From: Holophagaceae bacterium
GTDB lineage: Bacteria > Acidobacteriota > Holophagae > Holophagales > Holophagaceae
Assembly: GCA_021286765.1 (NCBI GenBank)
Contig: JAJTBS010000006.1
Location: forward strand, 1 to 64,000
Length of the DNA stretch: 64,000 nt
Direction of reading: 5' to 3'
Shown here: positions 63,464 to 64,000 of the stretch, one piece after another
Layout: every line of letters begins with the position of its first letter
Position numbering within the stretch: the stretch's first letter is position 1
Position numbers and translations under genes: made by a program
The notes under the pieces: model-generated
The model's input: the letters and a program-made list of their open reading frames with translations, nothing else
Database searches by the model: none
Told to the model about the DNA's origin: nothing

Positions 63464-64000
63464 ATGCACGCGAGCCTTCAGCGTCTGAAGACCTACCTCC
63501 TCTGCGGCGTCTCCCACGTGATCCCCTTCGTGGCCTGCGGTGGCATCCTCATCGCCGTGGCCATCGCCTTCGCCCCCATGCGACCGGGCACGGGTCCGGA
63601 TTTCAGCCAGGCCCCGGCCCTGAAGGTGATCATGGACATCGGCGTGGCGGCCTTCTCCCTGGTGGTGCCGGTGCTCGCGGGCTACATCGCCTTCGGCATG
63701 GCAGATCGCCCGGGCTTGGTGCCGGGCTTCGTGGGGGGCTTCATCTCCAACGCGGTGGGGGCCGGCTTCCTGGGCGGGCTGGTGGCGGGCCTCCTGGCGG
63801 GCGGCGCGGTCCTGCTGCTGAAGCGGCTGCCCGTGCACCGCATGCTGCGACCCATCATGCCCATCCTGGTGATCCCCGTGCTCTCCTCCCTGGTGGTGGG
63901 CCTGGCCATGTACGGCCTGCTGGGAGCGCCCATCAAGGGGCTCATGGGCTGGCTGGCCCAGACGCTCCAGCACCTGGGCAGCGGCAACCAGATCCTCCTG
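63464..64000 (+). CDS. PTS fructose-type EIIC permease domain (partial, 3' end outside window)
   Basis: The frame is open from ATG 63464 to the last base, giving 179 residues. It begins LKTYLLCGVSHVIPFVACGGILIA and continues with hydrophobic helices, AGYIAFGMADRPGLVPGFVGGFIS and LVPVLAGY, which are hallmarks of the fructose/mannitol EIIC family. No IIA or IIB domain precedes it. IIB could be fused downstream or encoded separately. Transport couples sugar uptake to phosphorylation by phosphohistidine proteins. The AraC gene upstream is the likely regulator. Confidence 0.88.
   Translation, partial: MHASLQRLKTYLLCGVSHVIPFVACGGILIAVAIAFAPMRPGTGPDFSQAPALKVIMDIGVAAFSLVVPVLAGYIAFGMADRPGLVPGFVGGFISNAVGAGFLGGLVAGLLAGGAVLLLKRLPVHRMLRPIMPILVIPVLSSLVVGLAMYGLLGAPIKGLMGWLAQTLQHLGSGNQILL

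Overview
The window is a dense, GC-rich bacterial chromosome segment. Almost all of it codes, many genes overlap by 1-16 bases, and I see no rRNA, tRNA, CRISPR array, insertion sequence or phage gene. The gene mix suggests a Gram-negative aerobe or facultative anaerobe. It includes a fused isobutyryl-CoA mutase (IcmF), split glycine decarboxylase P-protein, an ACE-type M2 dipeptidase, S9 and S41 peptidases, a patatin/outer-membrane fusion, Acidobacteria-style TPR proteins and a Lys/Ala-rich histone-like tail. Acidobacteriota of the Holophaga/Geothrix type is my best guess. That is inference from content and composition, not a database result.

Layout. 1-6432: tail of a histone-like protein, then eno, an ftsB-like gene, a divergent dapF, parA-parB, accD and folC, all on the plus strand and tightly packed. 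6466-11975: an exported protein, a CDF cation transporter, a flavin-reductase-like protein, a DUF1573-like exported protein, an SPFH protein and an HtrA protease. 12075-19924: two tandem TPR paralogues, icmF, a cysteine-less thioredoxin-fold protein and a lytic transglycosylase. 19927-23306: an orphan HPt protein, an unknown protein, a Spy/CpxP-like periplasmic protein and a LytS/LytTR two-component pair. 23308-27814 (minus): a SNF2 ATPase, a SWIM zinc-finger protein with an AT-hook, and RidA.

27865-34845 (plus): rpiB, rph, a patatin-POTRA-barrel protein and gcvPA-gcvPB, closed by a bidirectional terminator. 34921-37459 (minus): the molybdate importer modABC. 37622-41738: a hybrid sensor kinase and a receiver-kinase protein. 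41808-49678 (plus): an apparent long operon of M2 peptidase, hslO, a DUF374 acyltransferase, queC, a methyltransferase, a B12-type radical SAM enzyme, queF, a membrane protein and folK. 49729-55177 (minus): S9 peptidase, acyl-CoA dehydrogenase, S41 peptidase and gmk. 55261-62426: a DUF1579 protein, a dikinase-domain/receiver fusion, gdhA and a membrane hybrid kinase. 62509-64000: an AraC regulator divergent from a PTS EIIC gene that runs off the end.

Together these cover glycolysis, cell division, chromosome partition, fatty-acid, folate and queuosine synthesis, amino-acid nitrogen and one-carbon flow, envelope proteolysis and signalling. No mobile or defence island is visible. The most interesting signals are: (i) the unexplained radical SAM/methyltransferase pair inside the queC-queF cluster; (ii) the dikinase ATP-binding domain fused to receiver domains without a phosphohistidine domain; (iii) RNA/DNA structures such as the hairpin that can mask the ribosome-binding site of the Spy-like gene, the perfect inverted repeat between gmk and the DUF1579 gene, and a 14-residue leader ORF coupled to parA; (iv) a recurring TANNNT element unusually close to many start codons, suggesting short-leader or leaderless transcripts.
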